From Pseudomonadota bacterium (GTDB lineage Bacteria > Pseudomonadota > Alphaproteobacteria > Acetobacterales > Acetobacteraceae), in NCBI GenBank assembly GCA_021780935.1, contig JAJXXT010000122.1:1-64000 (forward strand): a DNA stretch of 64,000 nucleotides. Reading direction: 5' to 3'. Positions 1 through 9,086 of this stretch are shown piece after piece (positions within the stretch are counted from its first letter, which is position 1; every line of letters begins with the position of its first letter). Below the pieces are notes generated by a model. That model had not been told where the DNA came from. It did not search any database and saw only the letters and a list, made by a program, of their open reading frames with translations. The position numbers and the translations under genes were made by a program.

Positions 1-8
1 CCCGCCCG

Positions 9-1913
9 TTGACGCCGTTGTTGGATGGGGTTCGGCATCCTGTGGATTTGCGGAACTTTTCGCCTGAGCAGTTGCGTGTGGTGGCGGATGAGGTTCGTGC
101 GGAGACGATTTCGGCGGTTTCGGTGACGGGCGGGCATCTGGGTGCGTCGCTTGGGGTGGTGGAGCTGACGGTGGCGCTGCACGCGGTGTTCGACACGCCG
201 GAGGACCGGCTGCTGTGGGACGTTGGTCACCAGGCCTATCCGCACAAGATCCTGACCGGGCGGCGCGACCGCATCCGCACGCTGCGCCAGGGCGGTGGCC
301 TGTCGGGCTTCACGCGGCGGGCGGAGAGCGCCTACGACCCGTTTGGCGCGGCGCATTCCTCGACCTCGATTTCGGCCGGGCTGGGGATGGCGGTGGCGCG
401 CGACCTCAAGGGCGAGCAGCGGCACGTCGTCGCGGTGATCGGCGACGGCGCGATGAGCGCCGGCATGGCCTATGAGGCGATGAACAACGCGGGCGCGCTG
501 CATTCGCGGCTGATCGTCATTCTCAACGACAACGACATGTCGATCGCCCCCCCGGTGGGCGCGATGAGCGCCTATCTCTCGCGGCTGCTGTCGTCGCGCT
601 CGTTCCTGTCGCTGCGCGACCTCGCGGCGCGCATGGCGAAGCGCTTTCCCAAGGGCATCGAGCGCACGGCGCGGCGGGCGGAGGAGTTCGCGCGCGGTAT
701 CCTGACCGGCGGCACGCTGTTCGAGGAGATGGGGTTCTACTACGTGGGCCCGATCGACGGGCACAATCTCGACCATCTTCTGCCGGTGCTGCGCAACGTG
801 CGCGAGGCGGAGGAGCACGGCCCGATCCTGCTGCACGTCATCACCCAGAAGGGCCGCGGCTATGCCCCCGCCGAGGCCGCCGTCGACAAGCTGCACGCGG
901 TCAACCGCTTCAACGTCGTCACCGGCGAGCAGGCCAAGGCGCCGCCCGGCCCACCCACCTACACCCGCGTCTTCGCCGACGCGCTGATCGCGGCGGCCGA
1001 GCAGGACAGCCGCATCGTCGCCATCACCGCCGCCATGCCCTCCGGCACCGGGCTCGACCGGTTCCAGAAGCGCTTCCCCGAGCGCTGCTTCGATGTCGGC
1101 ATCGCCGAGCAGCACGCGGTGACCTTCGCCGCCGGCATGGCAACCGAGGGGTTGCGCCCGTTCTGCGCCATCTACTCCACCTTCCTGCAGCGCGGTTACG
1201 ACCAGGTGGTGCACGACGTCGCCATCCAGTCCCTGCCGGTGCGCTTCGCCATGGACCGTGCGGGGCTGGTCGGCGCCGATGGCGCCACCCATGCCGGCAG
1301 CTTCGACCTCGCCTATCTCGGCTGCCTGCCAGGGATGGTGATCATGGCCCCCGCCGACGAGGCGGAACTGGTGCACATGATCGCCACCGCCGCCAGCATC
1401 GACGACCGGCCCAGCGCGCTGCGCTACCCGCGCGGCGAGGGCACCGGCGTCGCCCTGCCCGCAACCCCGCAGGTCCTGCCGATCGGCCGCGGCCGCATCC
1501 TGCGCGAGGGCTCCTCCATCGCCATCCTCTCCCTCGGCACCCGCCTCGCCGACGCGCTCGCCGCCGCCGAGGACCTCGCCGCGCGCGGCCTCTCCACCAC
1601 CGTCGCCGATGCCCGCTTCGCCAAGCCCATCGACACCAACCTCGTCGAGCGCCTCGCCCGCAACCACGACGTGCTCATCACCGTCGAGGAAGCCGCCATC
1701 GGCGGCTTCTCCGCAGCCGTCGCCCATCACCTCGCCCATGCCGGCCTGCTCGACCACGGCCTGCGCTTCCGCCCCATGACCCTGCCAGACCGCTTCATCG
1801 ACCACGACAGCCAGAAAAACCAACTCGCCAACGCCGGCCTCGACACCCGCGCCATCATCCAAACCGCTATCAACGCCCTCCAAACCAAATCAACCCGCGC
1901 CGCAAGAGCTTGA
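9..1913 (+). CDS. dxs: 1-deoxy-D-xylulose-5-phosphate synthase
   Basis: Makes DXP from pyruvate and glyceraldehyde 3-phosphate with thiamine diphosphate (TPP), the first step of the MEP isoprenoid pathway; cytosolic. The 634-residue frame has the full family layout. An N-terminal TPP domain carries [18 protein letters not shown] (GDG near residue 145, NN near 160). A central transketolase-like domain has IAEQH with the conserved Glu near residue 367, and a C-terminal transketolase domain follows. The first usable start in the window is TTG at 9 and the frame is open to the window edge, so the true start may lie a few codons upstream. tlyA follows four bases after the stop, a common alphaproteobacterial pairing. 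The identification is secure; only the start is uncertain. Confidence 0.95.
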   Translation: MTPLLDGVRHPVDLRNFSPEQLRVVADEVRAETISAVSVTGGHLGASLGVVELTVALHAVFDTPEDRLLWDVGHQAYPHKILTGRRDRIRTLRQGGGLSGFTRRAESAYDPFGAAHSSTSISAGLGMAVARDLKGEQRHVVAVIGDGAMSAGMAYEAMNNAGALHSRLIVILNDNDMSIAPPVGAMSAYLSRLLSSRSFLSLRDLAARMAKRFPKGIERTARRAEEFARGILTGGTLFEEMGFYYVGPIDGHNLDHLLPVLRNVREAEEHGPILLHVITQKGRGYAPAEAAVDKLHAVNRFNVVTGEQAKAPPGPPTYTRVFADALIAAAEQDSRIVAITAAMPSGTGLDRFQKRFPERCFDVGIAEQHAVTFAAGMATEGLRPFCAIYSTFLQRGYDQVVHDVAIQSLPVRFAMDRAGLVGADGATHAGSFDLAYLGCLPGMVIMAPADEAELVHMIATAASIDDRPSALRYPRGEGTGVALPATPQVLPIGRGRILREGSSIAILSLGTRLADALAAAEDLAARGLSTTVADARFAKPIDTNLVERLARNHDVLITVEEAAIGGFSAAVAHHLAHAGLLDHGLRFRPMTLPDRFIDHDSQKNQLANAGLDTRAIIQTAINALQTKSTRAARA

Positions 1914-1917
1914 CGGC

Positions 1918-2655
1918 ATGGCCAGGCAGCGTGCCGACCAGATGCTGGTGGCGCGCGGCCTCGCGGAGAGCCGGGCGCGGGCGCAGGCGCTAATTCTCGC
2001 CGGCATCGTCCGCAGCGGCGAGGCTCGCATCGACAAGGCCGGGCAGTTGCTGGCCGAGGATGCCCCGCTCGCCGTCACCGGCCGCGACCATCCCTGGGTC
2101 TCCCGTGGCGGGCTCAAGCTCGCGCATGGCCTGGCCGCGTTCGGGTTCACCGCAACGCAGCGCGTCTGCCTCGATATCGGCGCCTCGACCGGCGGCTTTA
2201 CCGACGTGCTGCTGACCCATGGCGCCGCACGGGTGCATGCCGTCGATGTCGGCCGCGGGCAGCTCGCCTGGTCACTGCGCAACGACCCCCGCGTGGTGGT
2301 GCACGAGGGCACCAACGCCCGCTACCTGACCCCCGAGGCGATCGGCGAGCCGGCGGACGCGCTGGTCTGCGACGCGAGCTTCATCGGGCTGGCGACCGTG
2401 CTGCCGGCGCCGCTGGCGCTGTGCCGCGCCGGTGCCTGGGCGATCGCGCTGATCAAGCCGCAATTCGAGGCCGGGCCCGGCGCCGTCGGCAAGGGCGGCG
2501 TGGTCCGCGACAAGGCGGTTCACGCCGCGGTGTGCGAGCGCGTCAGCAACTGGTGGAGCGGCCTGCGCGGCTGGCGGGTGGTGGGGATGGAGACCAGCCC
2601 GATCACCGGGCCGCAAGGGAACGCCGAGTTCCTGATCGCCGCCGTGCGCGACTGA
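1918..2655 (+). CDS. tlyA: TlyA family rRNA 2'-O-methyltransferase (S4 + FtsJ-like)
   Basis: Members methylate ribose 2'-OH groups of rRNA with S-adenosylmethionine, and some are called hemolysins. The 245-residue protein, a normal length, starts with an S4 RNA-binding domain (residues 1-62). A Rossmann-type methyltransferase follows, with the SAM motif DIGASTGGFTDVLL near residue 88 and the KPQFEAG segment typical of TlyA. ATG at 1918 lies four bases after dxs, so the two are probably co-transcribed. Family assignment is secure; whether the target is 16S, 23S or both cannot be read from sequence. Confidence 0.92.
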   Translation: MARQRADQMLVARGLAESRARAQALILAGIVRSGEARIDKAGQLLAEDAPLAVTGRDHPWVSRGGLKLAHGLAAFGFTATQRVCLDIGASTGGFTDVLLTHGAARVHAVDVGRGQLAWSLRNDPRVVVHEGTNARYLTPEAIGEPADALVCDASFIGLATVLPAPLALCRAGAWAIALIKPQFEAGPGAVGKGGVVRDKAVHAAVCERVSNWWSGLRGWRVVGMETSPITGPQGNAEFLIAAVRD

Positions 2656-2677
2656 GCACGCCGCCCGTCGGGCAGCG

Positions 2678-2821
2678 CTACTCGGGCGCGCGCTGACGCA
2701 GATCGTGGTGCGAGATCTCGGCCAGCAGGGACCACACGCGCGCCGGTTGCATCGGCACATCGGGGTCGTTCAACAGCCGGTCGAGCTCGTCGAGCTTGTT
2801 ATCGAGGTCGGGGTCCCGCAT
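2678..2821 (-). CDS. small hypothetical protein (47 aa)
   Basis: A 48-codon frame, shorter than usual annotation cut-offs, fills the gap between tlyA and ccrM. ATG is at 2821 (minus strand) and TAG at 2678. It has a strong ribosome binding site, GGAG seven bases before the ATG. The product is acidic and probably helical, starting MRDPDLDNKLDELDRLLND, with a middle stretch VPMQPARVWSLLAEI and no membrane segment or signal peptide. Codon use looks like the neighbours. I do not recognise a function. The good binding site, the fit in the gap and the protein-like composition argue that it is real. Confidence 0.6.
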   Translation of the reverse strand: MRDPDLDNKLDELDRLLNDPDVPMQPARVWSLLAEISHHDLRQRAPE

Positions 2822-2938
2822 CGCCAGTCTCCGTCATCGGCCAGAACTGAACTGGCGATATCAGACAGGGCAAGTGTGACATGACGATGGCGATCGGTAC
2901 CCCGCGAGTTGTTACGTCTTGTGAAGGACTCGCTGCCT

Positions 2939-4021
2939 CTATGTCGTGCCGGCGTTCTCGCTGCGCAGCGTGTCGATCGGCAGCCAGGCGCCGTCGCGCT
3001 CGAAATGCCAGAACAGCCAGCCGTTGCAGGAGGGCGTGTTCTGCACCGCCGCACCCACCCGGTGGATGGAGCCCTGATGCTGGCCGGAGCGGATTGAGCC
3101 ATCCGCCGCCACCACCGCGCGCACCTTGCGCGTGCGGTCGGCGAGCCGCGACCCCGGCGGCAGCAGGCCACGCTCGACCAGCGCGCCAAACGGCACGCGC
3201 GGCTGCTCGCGCTTGCTCGGCGTCGTGGCGAGTGCCTCGGAGGATGCCGGTTTGACCTCCTTGAGGCGCAGCAGTGCCGCCTCGACATAGGCCGGATGGC
3301 GGTCGATGCCGATGAAGTGCCGGCCGAGCCGGCGCGCCACCGCGGCCGTGGTGCCGGTGCCAAGGAACGGGTCGAGCACGATGTCGCCTGGCGCCGTGCT
3401 CGAGACCAGCACGCGATGCAGCAGCGCCTCCGGCTTCTGCGTCGGGTGCAGCTTCAGCCCGTGCGCGTTGCGCAGCCGTTCGGCGCCGGTGCAGAGCGGG
3501 ATGAACCAGTCGCTGCGCATCTGCAGGTCGTCGTTGAGCGCCTTCATCGCCTGGTAGTTGAAGCGGTAGCGCGCATCACGCCCGCGCGCCGCCCAGAGCA
3601 GCGTCTCGTGGGCGTTGGTGAAGCGCCGGCCTCGGAAATTCGGCATCGGGTTGGCCTTGCGCCAGACCACATCGTTGAGCAGCCAGAAGCCGAGATCCTG
3701 CAGGATCGAGCCGATGCGAAAGATGTTGTGATAGCTGCCGATGACCCAGAGCGTGCCGTCCTTGCGCAGCACCCGCCGGCACTCCGAGAGCCAGGCGCGG
3801 GTGAACGCGTCATAGGCGGGCAGGTCCTCGAAACGGTCCCAGGAATCCGTCACTCCATCGACCAGGCTCTCGTCCGGCCGACGCAGCTCGCCGCCAAGCT
3901 GGAGGTTGTAGGGCGGGTCCGCGAACACGCAATGCACGGAGGCGGGCGGCAAGGTCTGCATGATCCGCACCGCGTCACCACGGATCACCTGGTCGAGCGG
4001 CAGGTCTCGGACGATCTCCAC
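2939..4021 (-). CDS. ccrM: CcrM-type GANTC adenine-N6 DNA methyltransferase
   Basis: Cell-cycle methyltransferase that methylates adenine in GANTC in alphaproteobacteria. It has the beta-class order of motifs: DPPYNL (motif IV) first, then FLGTGTT (SAM motif I) about 150 residues later. A C-terminal RAMA-like domain contains the NGWLFWHF segment. I chose GTG at 4021: AGGAA lies four bases upstream, and the resulting 360 residues match the roughly 358 of Caulobacter CcrM. An ATG at 4153 would add 44 Ala/Lys/Pro-rich residues and has no binding site. It sits next to rnhB, a neighbour often seen with ccrM. Function is secure; the start is moderately so. Confidence 0.92.
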   Translation of the reverse strand: MEIVRDLPLDQVIRGDAVRIMQTLPPASVHCVFADPPYNLQLGGELRRPDESLVDGVTDSWDRFEDLPAYDAFTRAWLSECRRVLRKDGTLWVIGSYHNIFRIGSILQDLGFWLLNDVVWRKANPMPNFRGRRFTNAHETLLWAARGRDARYRFNYQAMKALNDDLQMRSDWFIPLCTGAERLRNAHGLKLHPTQKPEALLHRVLVSSTAPGDIVLDPFLGTGTTAAVARRLGRHFIGIDRHPAYVEAALLRLKEVKPASSEALATTPSKREQPRVPFGALVERGLLPPGSRLADRTRKVRAVVAADGSIRSGQHQGSIHRVGAAVQNTPSCNGWLFWHFERDGAWLPIDTLRSENAGTT

Positions 4022-4177
4022 TTGGTTCCTGTCGGCTCGTTGGGAGGGGCGTGGACGGGGGGAGGAGCTTGGGCGAGGCAGGCCCAGCGTGGGCTTCGAA
4101 AGGGCGGGCTTGGCGGCGGCGGCGCGGGTGCGGGTCTTCGTGAAGGGGGGCATCAGGCCGTATCGCTCGTTGGCGCG

Positions 4178-4783
4178 TCAACCGCGGACCGGCCCGATGG
4201 CGGCGAGCAGCCGTGCCACCGGACCGAATCCCGCGCGATGATGCGGGGTTGGACCGAATTGTTCCAGCGCCGCACGATGCGGCGCGGTGGGGTAGCCGGC
4301 GTTACGCTCCCACCTGTAGGCGGGATACCGCAGGGCGAGGCGCGCCATCAGCCGGTCGCGCAGCACCTTGGCGAGGATGGAAGCCGCCCCGATCGTGGGC
4401 TCCGTCGCATCACCGCCGACGATGCAGCGCACCTCGGCATCCAGCGGCGGCGGGCGGTTGCCGTCCACCAGCACCACGCCCGGCGGGTGCGGCAGATGTC
4501 GGACGGCGCGGCACATGGCCAGCATCGTGGCGCCAAGAATGTTGCGCGCCGCGATCTCGGCCACCGAGGCGGCACCGAGGCCGATCTCTACCCCGGGACA
4601 AGCCCGCAGGGCCGCGGCGACCGCCTCCCGCGCCGCGGCGGACATGGCCTTGGAATCGCCGATCACGCCGGCGAGCGAAGCGGGTAGCCGGCACGGCAGC
4701 ACGACCGCGGCGGCAACCACCGGCCCGGCGAGCGGCCCACGGCCGACCTCGTCCACCCCGGCCACGATCAGCCTGGCGGTCAT
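4178..4783 (-). CDS. rnhB: ribonuclease HII
   Basis: Cleaves RNA in RNA-DNA hybrids and at single ribonucleotides embedded in DNA. The 201-residue protein has the family signature GVDEVGRGPLAGPVV at residues 9-23, which supplies the first acidic metal ligands (DE). The VLVDGN block and the GAASILAKVLRD segment carry further active-site positions. Start ATG at 4783 overlaps the stop of the upstream glycosyltransferase by four bases (ATGA), indicating translational coupling. Length is normal and I am confident. Confidence 0.94.
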   Translation of the reverse strand: MTARLIVAGVDEVGRGPLAGPVVAAAVVLPCRLPASLAGVIGDSKAMSAAAREAVAAALRACPGVEIGLGAASVAEIAARNILGATMLAMCRAVRHLPHPPGVVLVDGNRPPPLDAEVRCIVGGDATEPTIGAASILAKVLRDRLMARLALRYPAYRWERNAGYPTAPHRAALEQFGPTPHHRAGFGPVARLLAAIGPVRG

Positions 4784-5937
4784 GCGGCTTTCCCCGCCAG
4801 CACGGCCCGGAAGACGGCCATCTGCCCGGCGCTGGTTGCATCCCAACTGAAATCCTCGGCATAGGCGCGCGTCGCGGCCCGGTCGGTCGCCGCCGCCAGA
4901 TCGCGGATCGCGGCGGCAAAATCCTCTGGCGCGTTGGTCGCGACGATCCGCCCGGCGGCGGGCGCTGCGACCACTTCCGGATTGCCGGGAATGCGGCTGG
5001 CCACCACCGGGGTGCCGCACGCCATGGATTCCAGCAGCACATTGGCCCAGCCCTCGCGCTCCGAGGCCAGGACCGAGATATCCGCCGCCGTATACAGCGG
5101 TGCCAGGTCCGCATGCGGGATGGGGCCCAGAAAGCGCACGCGATCGCCGAGCCCGCGCGCAGCCGCCACGGCCTCCAGCCGCCGCCGCTCGGGCCCCTCA
5201 CCCGCGATCAGCAGTCGCCAGCCCGGCAGCAGCGCGAGTGCCGCCATGGTCAGGTGATGACGCTTGCGGGGAATGAGACCGCCCACGGAGAGCAGCGTCG
5301 GACCATCGAGCCCCCAGGTGGTGCGCGCCGCGGCGCGCTCGGTGGGGCGGAAGCGCACGAGATCGACACCGTTGCGCAGCACCGTGACCTTGGCGGCGGG
5401 CGCGCCGAGCTCGACCAGCCGGTCGCGCAGGCCACCGCTGACCGCGATCAGCGCCGCCGCCTCGCGCAGCACGCGCCGGATCTGCCATCGCGGCCACGGA
5501 TGGTCCGGCATCTGCGTGACATCCGAACCGCGGGCGGTGACCACCACCGGAATGCCGAGCCGGCGGCCGAGCGCCAGCGCCGCGACGCCATCGGGGTAGA
5601 GATAATGTGCGTCGATGAGATCGAAACGCCCCTGCGCCAGACGCGGATCGGCAAGCGCGCGCATGGCGGCGCGGCGCAACGCCAGCGGTGCCAGCCATTG
5701 GCCAAGCCCCCGCAGATGCGCGAAGCCCGGGTGCAGCACCACCCCGGCACCGCATGAAGACTCGCCGTCGCGCAGCGCCCATGGCGGGTGCGGCATCGGT
5801 GCCAGCACCGCGGCCTCCACCTTCTGGCTCGCCACCAGGTGCTCCAGCCGGTTGCGCACGAAGACGCCGTGATTCGGCCGCCCCGGCCCCGGGAACAGCG
5901 AGGTAAAGGTGAGCAGACGCAGCGCGCGTGCCGTCAC
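4780..5937 (-). CDS. GT4-type glycosyltransferase of the exopolysaccharide locus
   Basis: A GT-B fold glycosyltransferase that probably adds a sugar to the lipid-linked repeat unit. The 385-residue protein begins with an N-terminal domain opening with LLTFTSLFPGPGRPNHG, an acceptor-side signature of this clan. The C-terminal domain has SVGGLIPRKRH and the nucleotide-sugar EX7E motif within EREGWANVLLESMACGTPVV. The start is GTG at 5937, about 20 bases after the prsT stop; no ATG fits. It is the last exopolysaccharide gene on this strand and is coupled to rnhB by an ATGA overlap. The sugar donor cannot be inferred. Confidence 0.85.
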   Translation of the reverse strand: MTARALRLLTFTSLFPGPGRPNHGVFVRNRLEHLVASQKVEAAVLAPMPHPPWALRDGESSCGAGVVLHPGFAHLRGLGQWLAPLALRRAAMRALADPRLAQGRFDLIDAHYLYPDGVAALALGRRLGIPVVVTARGSDVTQMPDHPWPRWQIRRVLREAAALIAVSGGLRDRLVELGAPAAKVTVLRNGVDLVRFRPTERAAARTTWGLDGPTLLSVGGLIPRKRHHLTMAALALLPGWRLLIAGEGPERRRLEAVAAARGLGDRVRFLGPIPHADLAPLYTAADISVLASEREGWANVLLESMACGTPVVASRIPGNPEVVAAPAAGRIVATNAPEDFAAAIRDLAAATDRAATRAYAEDFSWDATSAGQMAVFRAVLAGKAA

Positions 5938-5956
5938 CGCCGGGCCGTCGGTCGCC

Positions 5957-8737
5957 TCAGTGCCCAGCGGAAACCGTCGCGTAGAGTTTCTCGGCGGCGG
6001 CGCGGTCGGGGAAACCGTGCGGCTGGGCGAGCAATGGCTTGAGCACGCTCGCAGCACCCTGCTTGTCGCCGGTCTTATCCAGTGCAACAGCGTAATGATA
6101 GACGATCGCGGTGTTGCCTGGTGCGGCGGCACTGGCGACCCGCAGCAACGGCAACGCCGTTTCCGCCTGCCCCTCGCCCACCAGGATCCAGGCCAGCGTG
6201 TCGGCGATCGGCGGCGCGGGGTCCAGCAGATACGCCTTCTGCGCCGTTGCCATGGCGCGTTTGTCGCCCTTCTGCTGATAGATCCAGGCAAGATTGTTGA
6301 GCGCCAGCGCATCGCGCGCTCCCTTGGCCAACGCGCTCTCGAACAGTTTCTGTGCCTCGTCGAGCTTCTTGAGCTGGATATCGAAAGAGCCCAGCGACAG
6401 CATCGCCGGCACGTCGTCCGGGCGATTCTTCAGCCAGTGCTTCAGCGTGGTCCGTGCGGCGGCGACGTGGTTGGCGCTCGCCTGCGCCTGCGCCAGACGA
6501 ATGACCAGCGCCGTCGCCGGGACATGCTTCAACGCCGCGCCATAGGCGGTGATCGCGTCCTCGTACCGGCCCAGTGACATGAGCGTATCGCCGATCAGCA
6601 GGGGCGCCACCTGGTGATTCACCGGATCGCCCGCCAGACTCTCGGCCTCCTTGACCGCTGCCTTACCGCCGCCGGCCGCCTTCTCAATGTTGATCCGCGC
6701 CATCAGCAGGGGGTAGTTGCCCGAGGAGCGCTTCATGCCGCCGTCCACGACCACGCGCGCACCCTTGAAGTCGTTGTCTTTGACCAGCAGGCCGGCGAGG
6801 GCAATGCGTATGGCAACATTGCGGGGGTTGCGTTCCAGGACGCGGCGCAGCGCCACCTCGGCATGTTTGCGCTGCTTCAGGGCAATGTAGGCGCGGGCCT
6901 CGGCCTCATCCAGCAGATCGGAGTTCTGCTGCGTCTTGGCCGCCGTCTTCACGAGGTCGAGCGCCTTACCCGGCTCGCCGACGCGGATGTAGAGATCGGA
7001 CAGTGTCGCCGTAACCGCGGTGTTGGCCGGCACCGCCTGGTGCGCCGTCTCGACCAGGGGAATGGCGCGGCCGAGCTGCTTGTTGGCGACGTAAAGCTGG
7101 GTCAGGGCCGCGGCCACCTGCAGATTCGCGGGTTGCTCCGCGAGGATGTCGCCAAGCAGCTTTTCCGCGTCCTGGGTTCGCCCCTGCATGTTGGCGATGC
7201 GCGCCAGGTTCATGCGCGCCTGCACGGAGCCCGGATGGGCCTTCACGACTGCTTCGAGCGTCGCGCGCGCGCCGTCGAAGTTGAGCGCCGCCATCTGCAC
7301 GAGGCCCTCGAGGTTGCCCACACCCTCATTGCTCGCGGGTACCTCCTTGAGCAGCTTCGCAACCGCTGTCTCGGCCGCCTTCAGATCGCCGTCGGCCAGC
7401 GCCGTGACGACGGAAGCAGCCAGGGTGGAGGCGTTATGGGGGGCGATCGCCAGTGACTTCTTGAGCTCCGCCGCCGCACCGGCCGCGTCGCCCGACTGCA
7501 GGCGCGCCGCCGCGAGATGCGCCATGATGTTGGGATTGTTGGGTGCCAGTTTCTGTGCGCTGACGAACGCCTGCTCGGCCGCCACCCGGTTGCCGACAGC
7601 ACCATAGGCTTGGCCGAGCAGGTCAAGCATCTGGGCATCCTGGATACCGGCCGCGATCGCCTTCTTGAGAACCGATACCGCCTTCTCAGGTCGTTGCGTA
7701 GCGATATCGATGCGCGCCAGCATCTTCACGCCGTCCGGGTCCTGCGGCGCGCGCGCGACGTATTTTTCCGCCGCACTGATCGCCTGCTCGGCCTGACCAA
7801 GATTGAATTTCACGACGGCTTCGAAATAATAGGCGCGCGGGAAATGATCGAATAGCGGCTGGATACGAGTGAGCAGCGCGTCGGCCCTGGTGTAGTCACG
7901 CTGGCGCGCTGCGATGACCGCCTCGAGATAGACGCCCGCGGCGTTGCGCGGATCACGCTGCAGAACCGCCTGAGCATCGGCCAGCGCGCGCTTGTTGTGA
8001 TTGGCCTCGATCAGCATGTTCGCCCGTTCGAGGCGCAGCGGCAGGTCGCCCGGCGCAAGCTTGACCGCCTGATCGAGCCTGGCGATCGCCTGCGTCCGCT
8101 GGCCGCGCGCGTTGAGAAGCTGCGCCTTGAGCAACAGCGCCTGAACATCGTTGCCATTGAGGGCCAGCACCCGGTCAACCGATTTCTCGGCGGCTGGCAG
8201 ATTATGCTGGGTGGCAAAAAGGCGCGCCAACGCCATTTCCGGAGCCGGCAGATCCGGACCAAGCTTCACCGCCCGATCGATCGTCGCCTTCGCCTCGGCA
8301 AGCCGACCGAGACTGAGCTGCGCCATCCCCCGCATGACCAGCAGGGGCACGGTGCTCTTGTCGGGCGTCGCCGGCACCGGGAACTCGTCCAGCAGCTTCT
8401 GGAACTTGCCTTCCTGCATGTAGGTCTCGGCCAGCAGCCGGTCCACCGTAGCCGGCTGATAGCCACTCTCGCGGGCCAGGCGGAACTCGCGCTCCGCCGC
8501 CGCCGGATCGCCGAGCCGCAGCTGGACCAGACCGAGACGCAAATGCGCCTCCGCGTTGCGCGGATCGTCTCGCACGGCACGTCGCAGCATGATCTCCGCA
8601 GCCGGCAGGTTGCCGTGCGTCATCTCGACGCGCGCCTGTGCCAGCGGACTTGGCCGGCGAACATATTTCCACCAGGCGGCACCCGCCCCGCCACCGACGA
8701 CGATGATCACAACGGCGGCGATGATGAATTTCTTCAT
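5957..8737 (-). CDS. prsT: PrsT-like TPR protein of the XrtA/PEP-CTERM system
   Basis: A long tetratricopeptide protein of 926 residues, like the PrsT family found with exosortase A loci, thought to be a periplasmic scaffold for surface polysaccharide assembly. The N-terminus MKKFIIAAVVIIVVGGGAG is a single membrane anchor or uncleaved signal. More than 20 TPR-like helix pairs follow, for example the segment with GLVQLRLGDPAAAEREF. Many family members are described as lipoproteins, but no lipobox Cys is present here. ATG at 8737 was chosen because the upstream extension is not protein-like. The glycosyltransferase follows by 20 bases and a sugar transferase lies upstream, fitting an exopolysaccharide operon. 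Confidence 0.85.
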   Translation of the reverse strand: MKKFIIAAVVIIVVGGGAGAAWWKYVRRPSPLAQARVEMTHGNLPAAEIMLRRAVRDDPRNAEAHLRLGLVQLRLGDPAAAEREFRLARESGYQPATVDRLLAETYMQEGKFQKLLDEFPVPATPDKSTVPLLVMRGMAQLSLGRLAEAKATIDRAVKLGPDLPAPEMALARLFATQHNLPAAEKSVDRVLALNGNDVQALLLKAQLLNARGQRTQAIARLDQAVKLAPGDLPLRLERANMLIEANHNKRALADAQAVLQRDPRNAAGVYLEAVIAARQRDYTRADALLTRIQPLFDHFPRAYYFEAVVKFNLGQAEQAISAAEKYVARAPQDPDGVKMLARIDIATQRPEKAVSVLKKAIAAGIQDAQMLDLLGQAYGAVGNRVAAEQAFVSAQKLAPNNPNIMAHLAAARLQSGDAAGAAAELKKSLAIAPHNASTLAASVVTALADGDLKAAETAVAKLLKEVPASNEGVGNLEGLVQMAALNFDGARATLEAVVKAHPGSVQARMNLARIANMQGRTQDAEKLLGDILAEQPANLQVAAALTQLYVANKQLGRAIPLVETAHQAVPANTAVTATLSDLYIRVGEPGKALDLVKTAAKTQQNSDLLDEAEARAYIALKQRKHAEVALRRVLERNPRNVAIRIALAGLLVKDNDFKGARVVVDGGMKRSSGNYPLLMARINIEKAAGGGKAAVKEAESLAGDPVNHQVAPLLIGDTLMSLGRYEDAITAYGAALKHVPATALVIRLAQAQASANHVAAARTTLKHWLKNRPDDVPAMLSLGSFDIQLKKLDEAQKLFESALAKGARDALALNNLAWIYQQKGDKRAMATAQKAYLLDPAPPIADTLAWILVGEGQAETALPLLRVASAAAPGNTAIVYHYAVALDKTGDKQGAASVLKPLLAQPHGFPDRAAAEKLYATVSAGH

Positions 8738-9086
8738 AATCCGGTGTTCCCGAGCCACTTCGTTACAAGACTGGCGGCCAAGTGCCACCGCGACGTCACC
8801 CTAGTCGCAAACATGCTGCTATGGAATCGCCGTCACGTGTCGAACCGGAAAGGCACACAAAAAGTCACCCGAAACGACCTAGCTTCGAGAGCCGGAGGGT
8901 TTCCGCCGGGGCCTTCGGCAGCAGGGACAGAAGCTGGTGGCGGCAGGGACGATGATCTGTCGCCATCCGGCCCGAAGCGGGAGGAGTTGCGGGCTTGCTG
9001 ACGACCGCAAGGGCGATGAACCGAGGCGCCTCGCCGCGCGGTCGGCGGCTGACGAGCCAACCGCGAGAATCGGGTTCTGCCGCCTG
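8738..9086. other. 349-bp gap between prsT and the sugar transferase
   Basis: I see no convincing gene. Short frames exist on both strands but lack binding sites and look like random translation of GC-rich sequence. The part next to prsT (about 8740-8880) is somewhat richer in A/T and may carry a separate prsT promoter, although I could not find good -35/-10 boxes. The prsT binding site (GGGAA about ten bases before ATG) is weak. Confidence 0.5.

Noticed and set aside
8833..9060. Minus-strand 75-codon frame in the gap upstream of prsT
   Set aside because: No binding site and an Arg/Pro-rich product without protein-like pattern.
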